DNA of 64,000 bases, from assembly GCA_977017575.1 (NCBI GenBank), contig CDRNVI010000002.1:186001-250000 (forward strand), in the 5' to 3' direction. This document shows, in pieces, positions 28,111 to 37,710 of the stretch (the stretch's first letter is position 1; each line of letters opens with the position of its first letter). The notes under the pieces were generated by a model that saw nothing but the letters and a program-made list of their open reading frames with translations, was not told the DNA's origin and made no database searches. The position numbers and the translations under genes were made by a program. Source of the stretch: Paramoeba atlantica (Eukaryota; Discosea).

Positions 28111-28838
28111 CCCGCCCCTTATTATAAATTATAATAAAAGGGGAGGGGTCGAAGCTATTATAAACAGGGGGGGTAGGGTACTTAAATTTTCGAAACATAC
28201 ATAAAATCCGGAAACTAAGCAAAAATCCGGAAAAATGGCACTAGTGGGGGGATCACGGTAATATGCTCGAAGTAAGAGTCATAACCAGATTCCTTCAGAT
28301 TCCTAATTTCAATATACGTGGGAGCTTCGATCTCGCACAGACTATGTATTGCCTGGGTACAGTGAGCTGGCTACCCTAGTTAGATGTCAAAGTGAGATGA
28401 CGCCCACAACTATGCCATTCTGAAATTCAAAAGGAAAAAGTATGTTTTCTAAGATATTAAAAAATCTTTGAAGGCCTCTAGTACAGCTATGCTCGGCCCC
28501 CCATCGTGTTCCCTCAGAGGGGAATGCCTCCCCGCGCCGGTAGGAGGAAGTATAATACGAGTAATCAGTACATAGACTACTGATTCCTGTTTTTCCCCCA
28601 ATAAAGCAGTTCGCAGATCGATTTCGATGTACTCTACTGTCCAAGAACCCTACTATCCAACTGAAAACTCTACTATCCAAGAAGTTTTTATAACTACCAT
28701 AATTTAGCAGTACTCCATTTAGCAGTACTCCTTTCGTCATACTCGAATCGAGTATGACCATCGAGTCGATGGTGATGCGCGAGCTTATAAGAGCCACGCA
28801 CTGTTTCTTTTTCACTACTGCTACTGAGCATTCAGTAG
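28111..28838. repeat. gene-free stretch
   Basis: This begins with TTATAAATTATAATAAAAGGGG and a further GGGGGGG motif (about 28,168). CTACTGTCCAAG/CTACTATCCAA-type short repeats lie at 28,632-28,682, and a palindrome-like CATACTCGAATCGAGTATG lies at 28,738-28,756. A minus-strand ORF covering 28,387-28,815 has no recognisable similarity and spans these repeats; I do not accept it as a gene. Confidence 0.4.
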
Positions 28839-30236
28839 CTATGACACGTGAAAAGATGTTTCAATTTCTTCGAGAGTTCTTCCCTTGGTCTCTGGAACAA
28901 AAAACCAGACGAATGCTATGGCAAGAAGAACGAAAACGTTTATTACCACGAATGTCCAGGACAGCCCACACACACCCAGGAGAACAGGAAAAAGTTGAGA
29001 AACAATTGTGTTAGTTATCCAATTTGCCGTGGTGCTTAAGGCCATCCCCCCGCCCCTGTATTGCTGCGGAAAAATTTCAGATGTCACCACCCATGGAACA
29101 GGCCCCATACCAGGTGCAAAGCTCATTAGGTAAAATAAAAGACAGCCGAGATACACATATGCACGAACCCGAATTGCGAGTGTGGCGATTGGAACCCAAG
29201 ATATGGCTACCATGACTGCAATACTTACAAAACATCCAGTAAGAGATATGAGACAGGTGAATACACGCCCATAATGGTCAATCGTATGCACCCCAACGTA
29301 AGTAAAAAGAGCATTGGTAAAGGCAAGTGGTATGCTTAGTGCCACTGGGGCCACCTCTCCCGAGAAACCGGCATCCCGAAGAATGGTTGCGGAATAGTAC
29401 ATCAGAGTGTTTATTCCGCTCAATTGTTGTAAGGCCTGAATTCCACATCCGATTAACACACGTTTGCGCAGCTCCTTATGAAAAACTAGTTTGCGTAGAA
29501 AGGACGTTGAGCTGTTGGGTTGTATTCCGGATTCATGCGACACTGCGTTGGTATCTACATGGGACGACAATGTATTCCCTTCCTGAGAGACTACGATCGA
29601 CTGATTGTTCGTTAGTACATCGGGTAGCATCTCACTTTGTTTTTTCCTGTGATCCAACCAACGATCTGACTCGGGCAGAAACCATGGAGAGAGGATCAGC
29701 TGTGTAACTGCCGGAACCGCACCTACTGAGAACATGAGCCGCCAACCCATATTCACACTGCCCCATTTCACAAAGAGTAACGCAACTACGCAAGCAATAA
29801 ATTGACCCCCGGTGAGCATCATCACATTTAACGTGACAAGTCGTCCCCGGCGACCCGGTGGGGATATCTCAGAAAGGTAGACAGGGGTGACCACCGAGAC
29901 CAGACCCACCCCGAGGCCTAAAACGAAGCGACCGCAGTATACCACAGGGAGAGCCCAGGCCACGGCGGAGAGAGGGCTACCCAGGAGAAACAGTCCCACA
30001 GCAAGCAAGATGGAACGCCGTCGACCATACCTGTCACTACAGTGCCCCGCAAATACAGACCCGACCAGCGCACCCAGGACACCGATACTCACGATGAACC
30101 CTGTGGTCCAGGAATCGAGGGGGAAACTAAAATGCTGGCTGAGCTGTAGCATGGCCCCGTTGACAATAGCCGTGTGATACCCAAACAGAAGGCCACCCAA
30201 GGATGCGCAAAACACGTTTAAGTTACTGTACGCCAT
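28839..30236 (-). CDS. sugar transporter (MFS, SLC2/GLUT-type)
   Basis: This protein of about 465 residues is a 12-helix major facilitator of the sugar porter family. It shows the N-terminal GGLLFGYHTAIVNGA, the loop motif DRYGRRRSIL after helix 2, LPESDRWL before the central loop, QQLSGINTLMYYS in helix 7, and the closing PETKGRTLEEIE. It would move hexoses or polyols across the plasma or an organelle membrane. The frame is open 27 codons upstream, but the family start motif begins at the Met at 30,236 (MAYSNLN), which I choose. It lies 150 bp downstream of the MYND gene. Confidence 0.95.
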   Translation of the reverse strand: MAYSNLNVFCASLGGLLFGYHTAIVNGAMLQLSQHFSFPLDSWTTGFIVSIGVLGALVGSVFAGHCSDRYGRRRSILLAVGLFLLGSPLSAVAWALPVVYCGRFVLGLGVGLVSVVTPVYLSEISPPGRRGRLVTLNVMMLTGGQFIACVVALLFVKWGSVNMGWRLMFSVGAVPAVTQLILSPWFLPESDRWLDHRKKQSEMLPDVLTNNQSIVVSQEGNTLSSHVDTNAVSHESGIQPNSSTSFLRKLVFHKELRKRVLIGCGIQALQQLSGINTLMYYSATILRDAGFSGEVAPVALSIPLAFTNALFTYVGVHTIDHYGRVFTCLISLTGCFVSIAVMVAISWVPIATLAIRVRAYVYLGCLLFYLMSFAPGMGPVPWVVTSEIFPQQYRGGGMALSTTANWITNTIVSQLFPVLLGVCGLSWTFVVINVFVLLAIAFVWFFVPETKGRTLEEIETSFHVS

Positions 30237-30389
30237 GTGACAAGAATTTGTATTGAATGACAGATCTAGAAAAGGAGAACAGGTAAATGGTTTTAATAAT
30301 TCCCAAAAGATAATCATACGAAGCCTAAAACTATAAGCGGACGGCGTCGTAAAATTTTTATTTTACTTATATTTTTTTCATTCCAACTG

Positions 30390-31703
30390 CTACTCATTCT
30401 TTGATCGCGCACGCTTCCTTTGCGAAGAGATCGAAACCAGATTCTTTCGACGAAACAGACACATGACGCAATTCTTCCGAAACACATCATTTGCCATGTT
30501 GTTATTTTGTAGAATAAATGTGGAGGCAAAAGAATTCAGTTGGGGTCCGTCGACAACCTCCCATCCCCATTGCTCGCGTAACAGCTTTATTTCCGCGGAC
30601 ATCTCTTCCAAAGTCCCGCAGGTGGTGAGCAGATAAGACAGCCTCGGATTCTGTTCCAGTGCCGTTAAGGAATCAGTCCAGTCATAAAGTCCCGTGGTGA
30701 GACCCATGGAAGGGGCAAATGCGAATGTTGGAAATTTCCAGGTTTCCTCCATTTCACTAAGAGTTGTGTGGTATAGACCTCGATAATAGTGAAGAGAACC
30801 ATATACGTGTTGACGGTCAAGTGATTTCGGGACATGCGGTCCTACAAAGACTAAGTGGGTTGGGGATACAAAATCAGAGTAGGGTAGGAGGCTGTACCAC
30901 AGAGAAGGAAATTCACACTCCCCTCGAGCAGCTCCAATAATGTGCACGCAAGCACCTTTTTTTGATTGTAGTGTACTCCAGTACTTCCACAGCGTGAGCG
31001 GGTACGTAAGGTAATCGGTTAGTTGTCGTCCCATCGGAGTTCCATGCACGAAATGAAGGCATTGCCAAATCGAACACTGTACGGGATCCACCACGTGGTC
31101 ATGTATCACCTCTTCCAATGCCACGTCCTCTAATTCTTCAATGGGTCGTACAGGAAGCGTGCAGCGACCCATCTTTCGAATAAAATCCAGAATCTCAGAA
31201 CGAGCCACGGGATTCTCCATGTCTTGATGCACCACCTGCAAGGCCTCGCACACGACATTGTGGAAGCCTCTGTCCGCACACTGACAAGAAGAGGAACAGT
31301 ACACAATGGAATGACAACGTTTGCAGCGAAACCGTTCCTGGGGTTGACCCGCGCATACAGCACAACAGGAAATCCCTAAAGCGATCGAATCCGGCGGCGC
31401 AGTATCAATTCGTGTCATGGCTTTCGAGTGAACCATTGCCCCACAGGCTTGTAGCTTGGGAAACTCGGAAACCAGAACGTTATCTTCTAAGGCAATGTCG
31501 GAGGCAGGGAGAGGAGTCGGCAACGAGGCTCGAGAAGAGTTATGGAGCGGATCCGATTTGGGGTGATAGGATTCTGTGCTCGGGCGTGTTTGCAGTGAAG
31601 GTCGGCGGAAAATGATTTGCGGCATTGGAGGATACGTAACTTCTTTTACATGAAAGTATAAATTTTGAAGAAAGCTAATGTTTTGATAAAAGGTTGCAAA
31701 CAA
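30390..31703 (-). CDS. MYND zinc-finger protein, MSS51-like
   Basis: This 437-residue protein has a MYND finger at about 112-150, with spacing CAVC...CKRC...YCSSSC...HNVVC. A C-terminal domain (about 215-405) resembles the MSS51/putative zinc finger MSS51-C region (HVHIIGA, LVFVGP, then a PTFAFAPSMGLTTGLYDW-type stretch). In yeast, MSS51 couples COX1 synthesis to cytochrome oxidase assembly in mitochondria; in other eukaryotes the role is unclear. The Met at 31,625 (MPQIIFRR) may be the true start; the 26 residues before it are hydrophobic and could be a targeting peptide. Confidence 0.75.
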   Translation of the reverse strand: MFATFYQNISFLQNLYFHVKEVTYPPMPQIIFRRPSLQTRPSTESYHPKSDPLHNSSRASLPTPLPASDIALEDNVLVSEFPKLQACGAMVHSKAMTRIDTAPPDSIALGISCCAVCAGQPQERFRCKRCHSIVYCSSSCQCADRGFHNVVCEALQVVHQDMENPVARSEILDFIRKMGRCTLPVRPIEELEDVALEEVIHDHVVDPVQCSIWQCLHFVHGTPMGRQLTDYLTYPLTLWKYWSTLQSKKGACVHIIGAARGECEFPSLWYSLLPYSDFVSPTHLVFVGPHVPKSLDRQHVYGSLHYYRGLYHTTLSEMEETWKFPTFAFAPSMGLTTGLYDWTDSLTALEQNPRLSYLLTTCGTLEEMSAEIKLLREQWGWEVVDGPQLNSFASTFILQNNNMANDVFRKNCVMCLFRRKNLVSISSQRKRARSKNE

Positions 31704-31857
31704 GTTATTTATGAAAACTTACACTTAAGAGTTGTACTGATATATGCCTAAAATTGGTCACCAAACGTGAAATCGTCAAATAGTATTACCGGCCATCCAC
31801 AGTTGGTTCTTGTTAGTGAAAAACAAGGTCAAAGTTGACGGCATAGAATGCGATCTC

Positions 31858-32634
31858 CTAATCAACTGTCATATCCCCCTTGGGCGAACCTTCCTCAATA
31901 ACCTGGTCTTTCTTTTCAGTTTCCCTCAACTCCTTTAAAATTTCCTCCACAAGCTCCTTTGGAACGTCGCAAAAGGTCTGTTTCGACTCCTCACAAACCC
32001 ACCCCAACTCAAACGCATACAGCTTGTCCTTCTCATCATGCACGTTGTGCAGAATCCGTACCAATGCCTTCAACGCCTCACGGCATTTGAGGGTTCCAAA
32101 TGACAGCTTTTCCAGCTCCGCCTTTGCTGCGGTCTTCCCCTTCCCCACCGCACATGCGTGGTACCCGTACGTCTCCCCGCTGGGGTCAATTAAAAACAGC
32201 TGCGGGCCGTCATCCCCATACGACCCCAGCAGCGTCGCACACCCCAGCGGGCGGTAGGCGCCAAACACGGTGTACATTTGCATAAACGCCCCAAGTTTCT
32301 CACGCAGCACAGTTCCTGAAATCGGGCACGCGTTGACCTCACGGTAGGCTCGGGCCTCCTCGCGGCCTCGGGTCATCAGGTGGCGCCCATCGGGCTGGTA
32401 CCCCGCCACGCAAACCCCACACTGCTTGTCGAGGGGATAGACCCGACGTAAGGCGGAGGGGTCCGCGAGTTTCGTCGGGAGCGCCTTCTCTACCCCCAGG
32501 AGTACCCCGTCGAGGCATTGGATGCCGATGGCCGTCCCGGAGAGGTCAACCGCTTTCGCGGCGTACTCCACTTGGAAGACCCGACCCTCGGGGGAGTAGG
32601 TGTCGACGCTGAGGTCGTACCCGGAACCGGACAT
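31858..32634 (-). CDS. PSMA3: 20S proteasome subunit alpha type-3 (alpha7)
   Basis: This 258-residue alpha subunit forms part of the outer ring of the 20S proteasome. The alpha signature GYDLSVDTYSPEGRVFQVEYA is at the N terminus. The gate-region GYDLS start, AIGIQC, and the IDPSGETYGYHACAVGKGKTAAK segment match the alpha3/PSMA3 (yeast PRE10) subtype, as does the acidic C-terminal tail. The length is normal. The coding sequence is much more GC-rich than its neighbours. A TATAAAG box lies about 93 nt upstream of the ATG, followed by a pure pyrimidine-rich leader. Confidence 0.96.
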   Translation of the reverse strand: MSGSGYDLSVDTYSPEGRVFQVEYAAKAVDLSGTAIGIQCLDGVLLGVEKALPTKLADPSALRRVYPLDKQCGVCVAGYQPDGRHLMTRGREEARAYREVNACPISGTVLREKLGAFMQMYTVFGAYRPLGCATLLGSYGDDGPQLFLIDPSGETYGYHACAVGKGKTAAKAELEKLSFGTLKCREALKALVRILHNVHDEKDKLYAFELGWVCEESKQTFCDVPKELVEEILKELRETEKKDQVIEEGSPKGDMTVD

Positions 32635-32726
32635 GGAGGAAGGAGATGGGGAGAGAGGGAGAAGAGATACGGAAAAAGGGTGGCTAAGGAAAAGGTTCGT
32701 TCGTGGGGTAAGGATTAAATCCTGCC

Positions 32727-32733
32727 TTTATAC
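32727..32733 (-). promoter_or_regulatory. TATA-like box of PSMA3
   Basis: Minus-strand TATAAAG, about 93 nt before the PSMA3 ATG; the intervening leader is rich in CT (CTCTTCTCCCTCTCTCCCC). The spacing matches that of the boxes at 41,854 and 56,803. Confidence 0.5.
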
Positions 32734-32817
32734 ATTGTCTTAGTAAAAATACGCACTTCTCCCTAATTTCCGCCGATTTCGTACATCCGAACGCCTCCAC
32801 TTACACAATTATACACA

Positions 32818-33462
32818 TCACCTCCCCGCATTCGAGCCCTGCCCCTTCTTCGTCTCCGCCTCCTTCGTTTTCTCCCCCTTTTCCTCCGACAAACCCGCCG
32901 GGCTGGGCCCCGGATGGCGATGCTCCACGGTCACAATACTCGAAAAAACCACCGCATTCGGAACATACACCCGCTCCCCTTTGTCGTTTAACAGCGTCAG
33001 GTGGCGTATGTCCCACCCGCACACCACCCCCTCCACGGCCGCGGCCCCGGTGCCGAGTTTTAGCCTCTGGCCGTGACCAAACGCCCGGTTGCGGTTGAAC
33101 GCGAGCATGAGACCGGCCATGAAGTTGGCCCCAATGTCTTTGGCCGCGAACCCCAGGGAGGCGCCCCCGATCCCGAGCCCCGTGAGCAGCGGGCTGGTGT
33201 CCACCCCCGCGGTGCCGAGCACCACGAAGACCAGCATGCTCCACGTCGCGGTCGCGGAGGCCCGGGAGACGAGATCGCGCACGGAGACGTCGGGGACGAG
33301 TCCGGTGCGACGGAGGAGGAGGTTGTAGAAGGCGGTGAACCCGGGGAGCCGGGGGAGGGAGGAGGGGAGGAAACCGCGACCGGGGATCATGTCATGGAGA
33401 GGGGGGGGGGAAGAAGAGAAAGAAGAAGGGAAGGAGGAGGAGATGGGGGAGAAGGTAGACAT
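32818..33462 (-). CDS. MscS-type mechanosensitive ion channel
   Basis: The protein has the pore-lining helix and upper beta-domain of MscS channels: a WSMLVFVVLGTAGVD helix, then GLGIGGASLGFAAKDIGANFMAG (TM3), FGHGQRLKLGTGAAAVEGVV and DKGERVYVPNAVVFSSIV. It would release ions on membrane tension, in the plasma or an organelle membrane. It is short (190-214 residues) and lacks the large C-terminal cage. The N-terminal Ser/Pro stretch (residues 2-24) is encoded by a pyrimidine tract like the 5' leaders of neighbouring genes, so the true start may be the Met at 33,390 (MIPGRGF). A MITE ends 13 bp upstream of the longer start. Confidence 0.92.
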   Translation of the reverse strand: MSTFSPISSSFPSSFSSSPPPLHDMIPGRGFLPSSLPRLPGFTAFYNLLLRRTGLVPDVSVRDLVSRASATATWSMLVFVVLGTAGVDTSPLLTGLGIGGASLGFAAKDIGANFMAGLMLAFNRNRAFGHGQRLKLGTGAAAVEGVVCGWDIRHLTLLNDKGERVYVPNAVVFSSIVTVEHRHPGPSPAGLSEEKGEKTKEAETKKGQGSNAGR

Positions 33463-33475
33463 AACGTATAATGTA

Positions 33476-33827
33476 CAGGGGGGATTAGCTAATGCTCGGG
33501 GGGCTAAAATTGTAAAACTTGGCCAATTTTGGAAAATAATAGCGCTTTTGAGAGCTAAACATCGACTGCAAGCTTTTAGGAAATTCTGACATTTTTTCCC
33601 CGAAAAGTAAAGTCAAACCTAGTACGCACAGTGCCCCCTGTTCCTTTCTATCACGATATTTGTGTGCCCTGTGGTGAGAGAAGGTACTCGTCTTTGAGGC
33701 ATGAATGATGAAAACAGGAGAAGCCCTAAAAATTGGGAAAAGGCGAGCTCTCGAATGCGCGATTATCTTCCAAAATTGGCCAAATTTTACGAATTTTAAA
33801 CACCCAAGCACTAGCTGATCGCCCCTG
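33476..33827. mobile_element. MITE with CAGGGG...CCCCTG ends, TA-flanked
   Basis: Inverted arms of about 80-95 bp: CAGGGGGGATTAGCTAATG from 33,476 against the complement of CAGGGGCGATCAGCTAGTG ending at 33,827. The pairing continues through TTGGCCAATTTTGGAA. TA lies directly outside both ends. The core is 150-200 bp and non-coding. The terminal hexamer and TA target are the same as in the 23,214-23,992 element. The element sits between the MscS gene and its upstream neighbour. Confidence 0.85.
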
Positions 33828-34019
33828 TATGAGGTGTTGGTGATAAAAAAAGACAAGAAGAATAGTCAAGACATCCTTTCTATAACTAATTTCTATAAAG
33901 TAACTTTCTATAAAGTCAAGACAGCTTGAATGACGTGTGACGAAAAGCGGGTGGTAATGAAAAAAGGAAGTCGTAGTGTTCAGTGACAGTTTTCAGGACA
34001 TGAAAACATGCAGAATGTC

Positions 34020-34847
34020 CTACTCAGTTTGTATATCACCTGGGGCGATCTGAGGTTGGAAGGTGGGATCAATATAGTATGAATCCGGGGGAGGTTCTCG
34101 TACGACTCGGGTCTCGCCTTTTTGTGGCAAAGCAGTAGCCCATGTAGATTCAGCTTCGACGATTTTGGATGACTCGTTGAATTTTGTGTGAGAAATATCC
34201 GTTCGAAGATGCGGTATACTCCAGACTCTATTTTTCTTTTGAAAAGTATCATGTGTATGCCCCACAGAAGATCTAGCTAAGTGAGGATTGCTGTCCTTTT
34301 TAGCGTCACGTAAATTCACCAAAGGGGGAAACGTTTTGTCCGGCCATTTTACGTGGCGAGTCGAGGCGAGTGTGCTGGGACGCTTGAGACATGACTTGCG
34401 ATCTGGAAAATTTTCATCTTTAGACGATTGCCCTGGCAATTTACCTCTATAATCCGAACTCATGTTCGGTTCCAAGCGGGGATACGACCATTTTCTGCGT
34501 AATTCGTCATAAATATCTTGCGTTTCCGTGTCACACAGACTCTTGAACGCATCATGTGTCTCAATTAATACGTGTCGAGCTTTCTGGCCTTCTGAACTGT
34601 GCCAAAAAGATGTATGAATCATCGACGATGTACGTAAAATCATCATCAAAATATCAATCTGATTGCCGGACAAAAATCTGCGGCTTGGGTTATAAGGCAA
34701 TGACTCCAATTGTTCAAGTAAGGTAAACAGAAACGAGGTTTGTGTCGCAGATGAAGACGATGCAATTGATTCGTACTTTTCTTCAGTTTCACAATGTTGA
34801 ATTGACACGGGGAATGTATCGCGAAATACGTTAGCGTCTTCATCCAT
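34020..34847 (-). CDS. hypothetical 275-residue protein
   Basis: I recognise no family. The first half has a short helical region (FLFTLLEQLESLPY and QIDILMMILRTSSMIHTSFW) followed by a TQDIYDELRRKW segment. The second half is polar, rich in Ser, Lys, Asp and Pro and probably disordered. No membrane helix or signal peptide is visible. Its place in a run of minus-strand genes and its clean single frame support a real gene. Confidence 0.6.
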   Translation of the reverse strand: MDEDANVFRDTFPVSIQHCETEEKYESIASSSSATQTSFLFTLLEQLESLPYNPSRRFLSGNQIDILMMILRTSSMIHTSFWHSSEGQKARHVLIETHDAFKSLCDTETQDIYDELRRKWSYPRLEPNMSSDYRGKLPGQSSKDENFPDRKSCLKRPSTLASTRHVKWPDKTFPPLVNLRDAKKDSNPHLARSSVGHTHDTFQKKNRVWSIPHLRTDISHTKFNESSKIVEAESTWATALPQKGETRVVREPPPDSYYIDPTFQPQIAPGDIQTE

Positions 34848-35102
34848 TCTATTACTGAAATAATGGATACCGTAACATCATGCCTGTAACTCCCTCAAAC
34901 ATCGCTTTTTCGAATACGCAGTATGAACACCTAGGTAGAAACTAGCATATTTAGTAAAACATGTAGTAGAATTCACAAAAGAAGAAGGGAACGTGTATTC
35001 AAGATTACTTCAATGGATTCGGAATCTTTTCCTGGAAAGGAATATGTACATATAAAAGCAACACTTGAAGAGAGGTGGTCGGCATTGTTTCATTCTAAAT
35101 AT

Positions 35103-36233
35103 TTATCTCGGAACAAAGTAATAAGTCCCTCGCTGAATGCACATATTTTGATAAAATTCGGCTTTGAATGTCAGGCAAGGTGTCTGCGGGGGCAAGAAAG
35201 GTTGGCCAATTTCAGAATCCCACGGAGGCACAGGATAGTGTTGATCATATACGTGGAGATGTGAAAATAATACTTTGAAAGTATCCTTCTCTTGAAATCG
35301 AGCTAGCGAAACACTGCTTCTTGATAATAAATTACCAAATTGGGTGGCATGAGCTGGCGTCTTGTACTCGGAGTGTGGAGACCGGCTCCGATAGTGCAAA
35401 CATGACTCTACATCTGAGGCCACAAAGCAGAGAGGTGTCGGGAACGGTGTATTCACTATGTTAATAGCATTTTCATATTCATTACATTTCGGGGCTTGTT
35501 GCACCAAATGATAAACTTGTGGAAGAGACTCTGCGATATGTGTCGCTAGTTCTTGGATAAATTCGGTGAATACAGTCTGTGTCAGACTGTATTCTGCCTC
35601 ATGATCAAGTTGTGCATAGCAAAATAGTTTACCGCTTTTCGCATCAATCTCGATAGGTGAGCACATCAACAATCCGAAACGGTTGTCCAGCCTTTTCTGA
35701 GCAGCTTCTATTCTGGCGTCTACTCGGTGTGGCAAAATGTATTTCTCCCAATCGGAGTTTCTGGGTCGGTCCGTTCCTGCACGTGGACCACTGATCAGAG
35801 ACGTGCACAATGCTGTGTAGTTTCCATCCCAGAGTGTCACGGAGACATCAGGGGCTTGTCGGTGTGAGGCTCCCACGAATTCCACATTTGCGATCGTAGG
35901 ACGAATGCCTTGAATGAGAGGTTCGGTGTAAACAGTTGTGCGCGTTAAATTGTAAGGCACATTTCGAAATTGGTGTCTTCCTCCATGGGGAGAATATTGT
36001 GGATCGAGCAGTGCATCCTCAGCGGCAGCTATAACGAGCTCTCGGTAGGATTCCCAAACGTACGCGTGGTTCAAGCCTTGTAACATAAAAGGAAATGCTT
36101 CGTAATTGGGGTGGAGGTGAAAGTTTCTACCTGGCCCATGCAGAGTAAGGTATTTCTGCGCGTGGGCAATGGCTTGGGCAGCAGTGCTTCGGTTGAGACT
36201 GGTGAGCTGCGCCAACATAAAAAGTGCATTCAA
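35103..36233 (-). CDS. hypothetical 376-residue protein
   Basis: I recognise no family. The protein looks globular and soluble: an N-terminal helical part (NALFMLAQLTSLNRSTAAQAIAHAQKYL), a strand-rich centre (DVSVTLWDGNYTALCTSLIS; FGLLMCSPIEIDAKSGKLFCYAQ) and a long helix (VFTEFIQELATHIAESL) before a C-terminal region rich in His, Pro and aromatic residues. No catalytic motif stands out. The Met at 36,233 is the first in frame. Confidence 0.7.
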   Translation of the reverse strand: MNALFMLAQLTSLNRSTAAQAIAHAQKYLTLHGPGRNFHLHPNYEAFPFMLQGLNHAYVWESYRELVIAAAEDALLDPQYSPHGGRHQFRNVPYNLTRTTVYTEPLIQGIRPTIANVEFVGASHRQAPDVSVTLWDGNYTALCTSLISGPRAGTDRPRNSDWEKYILPHRVDARIEAAQKRLDNRFGLLMCSPIEIDAKSGKLFCYAQLDHEAEYSLTQTVFTEFIQELATHIAESLPQVYHLVQQAPKCNEYENAINIVNTPFPTPLCFVASDVESCLHYRSRSPHSEYKTPAHATQFGNLLSRSSVSLARFQEKDTFKVLFSHLHVYDQHYPVPPWDSEIGQPFLPPQTPCLTFKAEFYQNMCIQRGTYYFVPR

Positions 36234-36561
36234 AATAGTAAAATAGGATTAATCTCGTTTGAGTTATGAAAATACAAGCTTTACAAAATCTTGTACACCA
36301 CTCATAGCTTCCTCAAAAGCCCACACCATGAGTGGTATTTCAGTGCTAAAAAACATTATCGGGCAAACATTCACTGATTTTTAAAGGTAAAACAATGGCA
36401 ATGGTAAACAATGGCAAGCGCAAGCTTAAATAGTTCCAACAATGTGTGAGACACAACCAAAAGAAGAAGGCAACCAGCATGTATCAGTATTTCAGTAATC
36501 TACATTTTCATTCAAAGTGGTTAAGCATGACAGTGAACTACACGGAGGTTGAGGAATCACT
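36234..36561. other. intergenic, nothing recognised
   Basis: This is the spacer between DMC1 and the downstream hypothetical gene. It contains only a duplicated phrase (AACAATGGCAA) at about 36,391-36,416. Confidence 0.4.
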
Positions 36562-37710
36562 TTAGTCCTTGGCATCAGAAATACCTTGTTCGCTTATGCA
36601 AAATGCGCACTCAAGCTCCGGCAAAGAAGGACTGTCATAAATTTTACAAATCCGTTGCTCACCTCGCCCTTTTCGGAGACTTAACCGTGTAGTTGAAGCA
36701 TGAGCGACCACATGTCCACCCACGGGCTTCTTAGGATCTGCCACGAACATGGAACCTCCCCCGGGGTCGCTAACCACTTGGTTGGTAATATAAATCGCGA
36801 CGTTAAATTCCTCTGCCATCTTAATAAGGCTGCTTAACATCTTTCCCAGTTTCTGTTGACGTTCCGCTAACTCTCCACGTCCACTAAAATCAACCCGAAA
36901 CAGCGCCGTAATACTATCCACCACCAACAAGGCAAACTGCTCCTCACACAGCTTCGCCGCGACCAAAGAGAGAAGCTGATATTGGTGCTCATGGGTAAAC
37001 GCTCGCGCCACAATAATATTATCCATTGTAGCATCCGGATCCAACCCGTACCGTTGCGCAATCGGACGAATCCGTTCCGGACGAAATGTGGACTCGGTGT
37101 CGATATAGGCCACTTTTCCATTCCCCCCTCCCATCGCTTTCGGCAGCTGGCAGGTCACACACAACGTGTGCGCGATCTGCGTCTTCCCGGTACGAAACTC
37201 CCCAAAGGCTTCGGTAATGCTCATGGATTCGACCCCACCCCCGAGGAGCGTGTCTAACGCTTGAGAGCCTGTGGTAATTCGCGTAATCCGTCTTCGTTTT
37301 TGCAGACTCTCGGTTGCGGTAATAAACCCCGTATGGGCAAGTTTCCGGGCAGTGTCAATAATTTTATCCACCTTGGCCTCCGAGAGACCTTTGATGGCTA
37401 CCAGATCCTTACGACACTGCATCAGGACCCCCTCGACGGTGTGGACATGCGCGGTACGGAGTTTGTTGACATCCACGGCGGGAATGCCCATCTCGGTGAG
37501 TTTGTCGAGCTCTTGGAAAGTGGGGCTGTGCTCATGTAGGGTAGAGAACGCAGCTCCGGTTGCGTCAGTGTGATCTGCGGTCGCGCTCGTTTCGGTTTCA
37601 CAGGATGCCGCTGCCCCGGACGGGGCTTGCGAGGTCCTTGATTTGGCTTTTACTTGAGAAGAAAGGGCCAGGCTAACGGAAGCGGTACCGGGTTGGAGCT
37701 GGAGGCTCAT
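36562..37710 (-). CDS. DMC1: meiotic recombinase DMC1
   Basis: This 382-residue RecA/RAD51-family recombinase forms filaments on single-stranded DNA and carries out strand exchange between homologues in meiosis. An HhH-type N-terminal domain (about 65-125, with [12 protein letters not shown]) precedes the core: Walker A GEFRTGKT (170-177) and Walker B LLVVD (261-265). The DMC1-type ending is [31 protein letters not shown] after the HhH domain and that loop-2 region favour DMC1 over RAD51. The first 60 residues are a Ser/Ala/Thr-rich extension. A TATAAAA lies 31 nt upstream of the ATG, followed by a CT-rich leader. Confidence 0.93.
   Translation of the reverse strand: MSLQLQPGTASVSLALSSQVKAKSRTSQAPSGAAASCETETSATADHTDATGAAFSTLHEHSPTFQELDKLTEMGIPAVDVNKLRTAHVHTVEGVLMQCRKDLVAIKGLSEAKVDKIIDTARKLAHTGFITATESLQKRRRITRITTGSQALDTLLGGGVESMSITEAFGEFRTGKTQIAHTLCVTCQLPKAMGGGNGKVAYIDTESTFRPERIRPIAQRYGLDPDATMDNIIVARAFTHEHQYQLLSLVAAKLCEEQFALLVVDSITALFRVDFSGRGELAERQQKLGKMLSSLIKMAEEFNVAIYITNQVVSDPGGGSMFVADPKKPVGGHVVAHASTTRLSLRKGRGEQRICKIYDSPSLPELECAFCISEQGISDAKD

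Noticed and set aside
28387-28815. 142-residue minus-strand ORF before the sugar transporter
   Set aside because: It is built partly from short local repeats and has no recognisable similarity.
33073-33471. plus-strand ORF opposite the MscS gene, and a minus-strand ORF at 32,801-33,244 in another frame
   Set aside because: Both are frame shadows of the GC-rich MscS coding sequence with low-complexity Gly/Glu/Arg composition.
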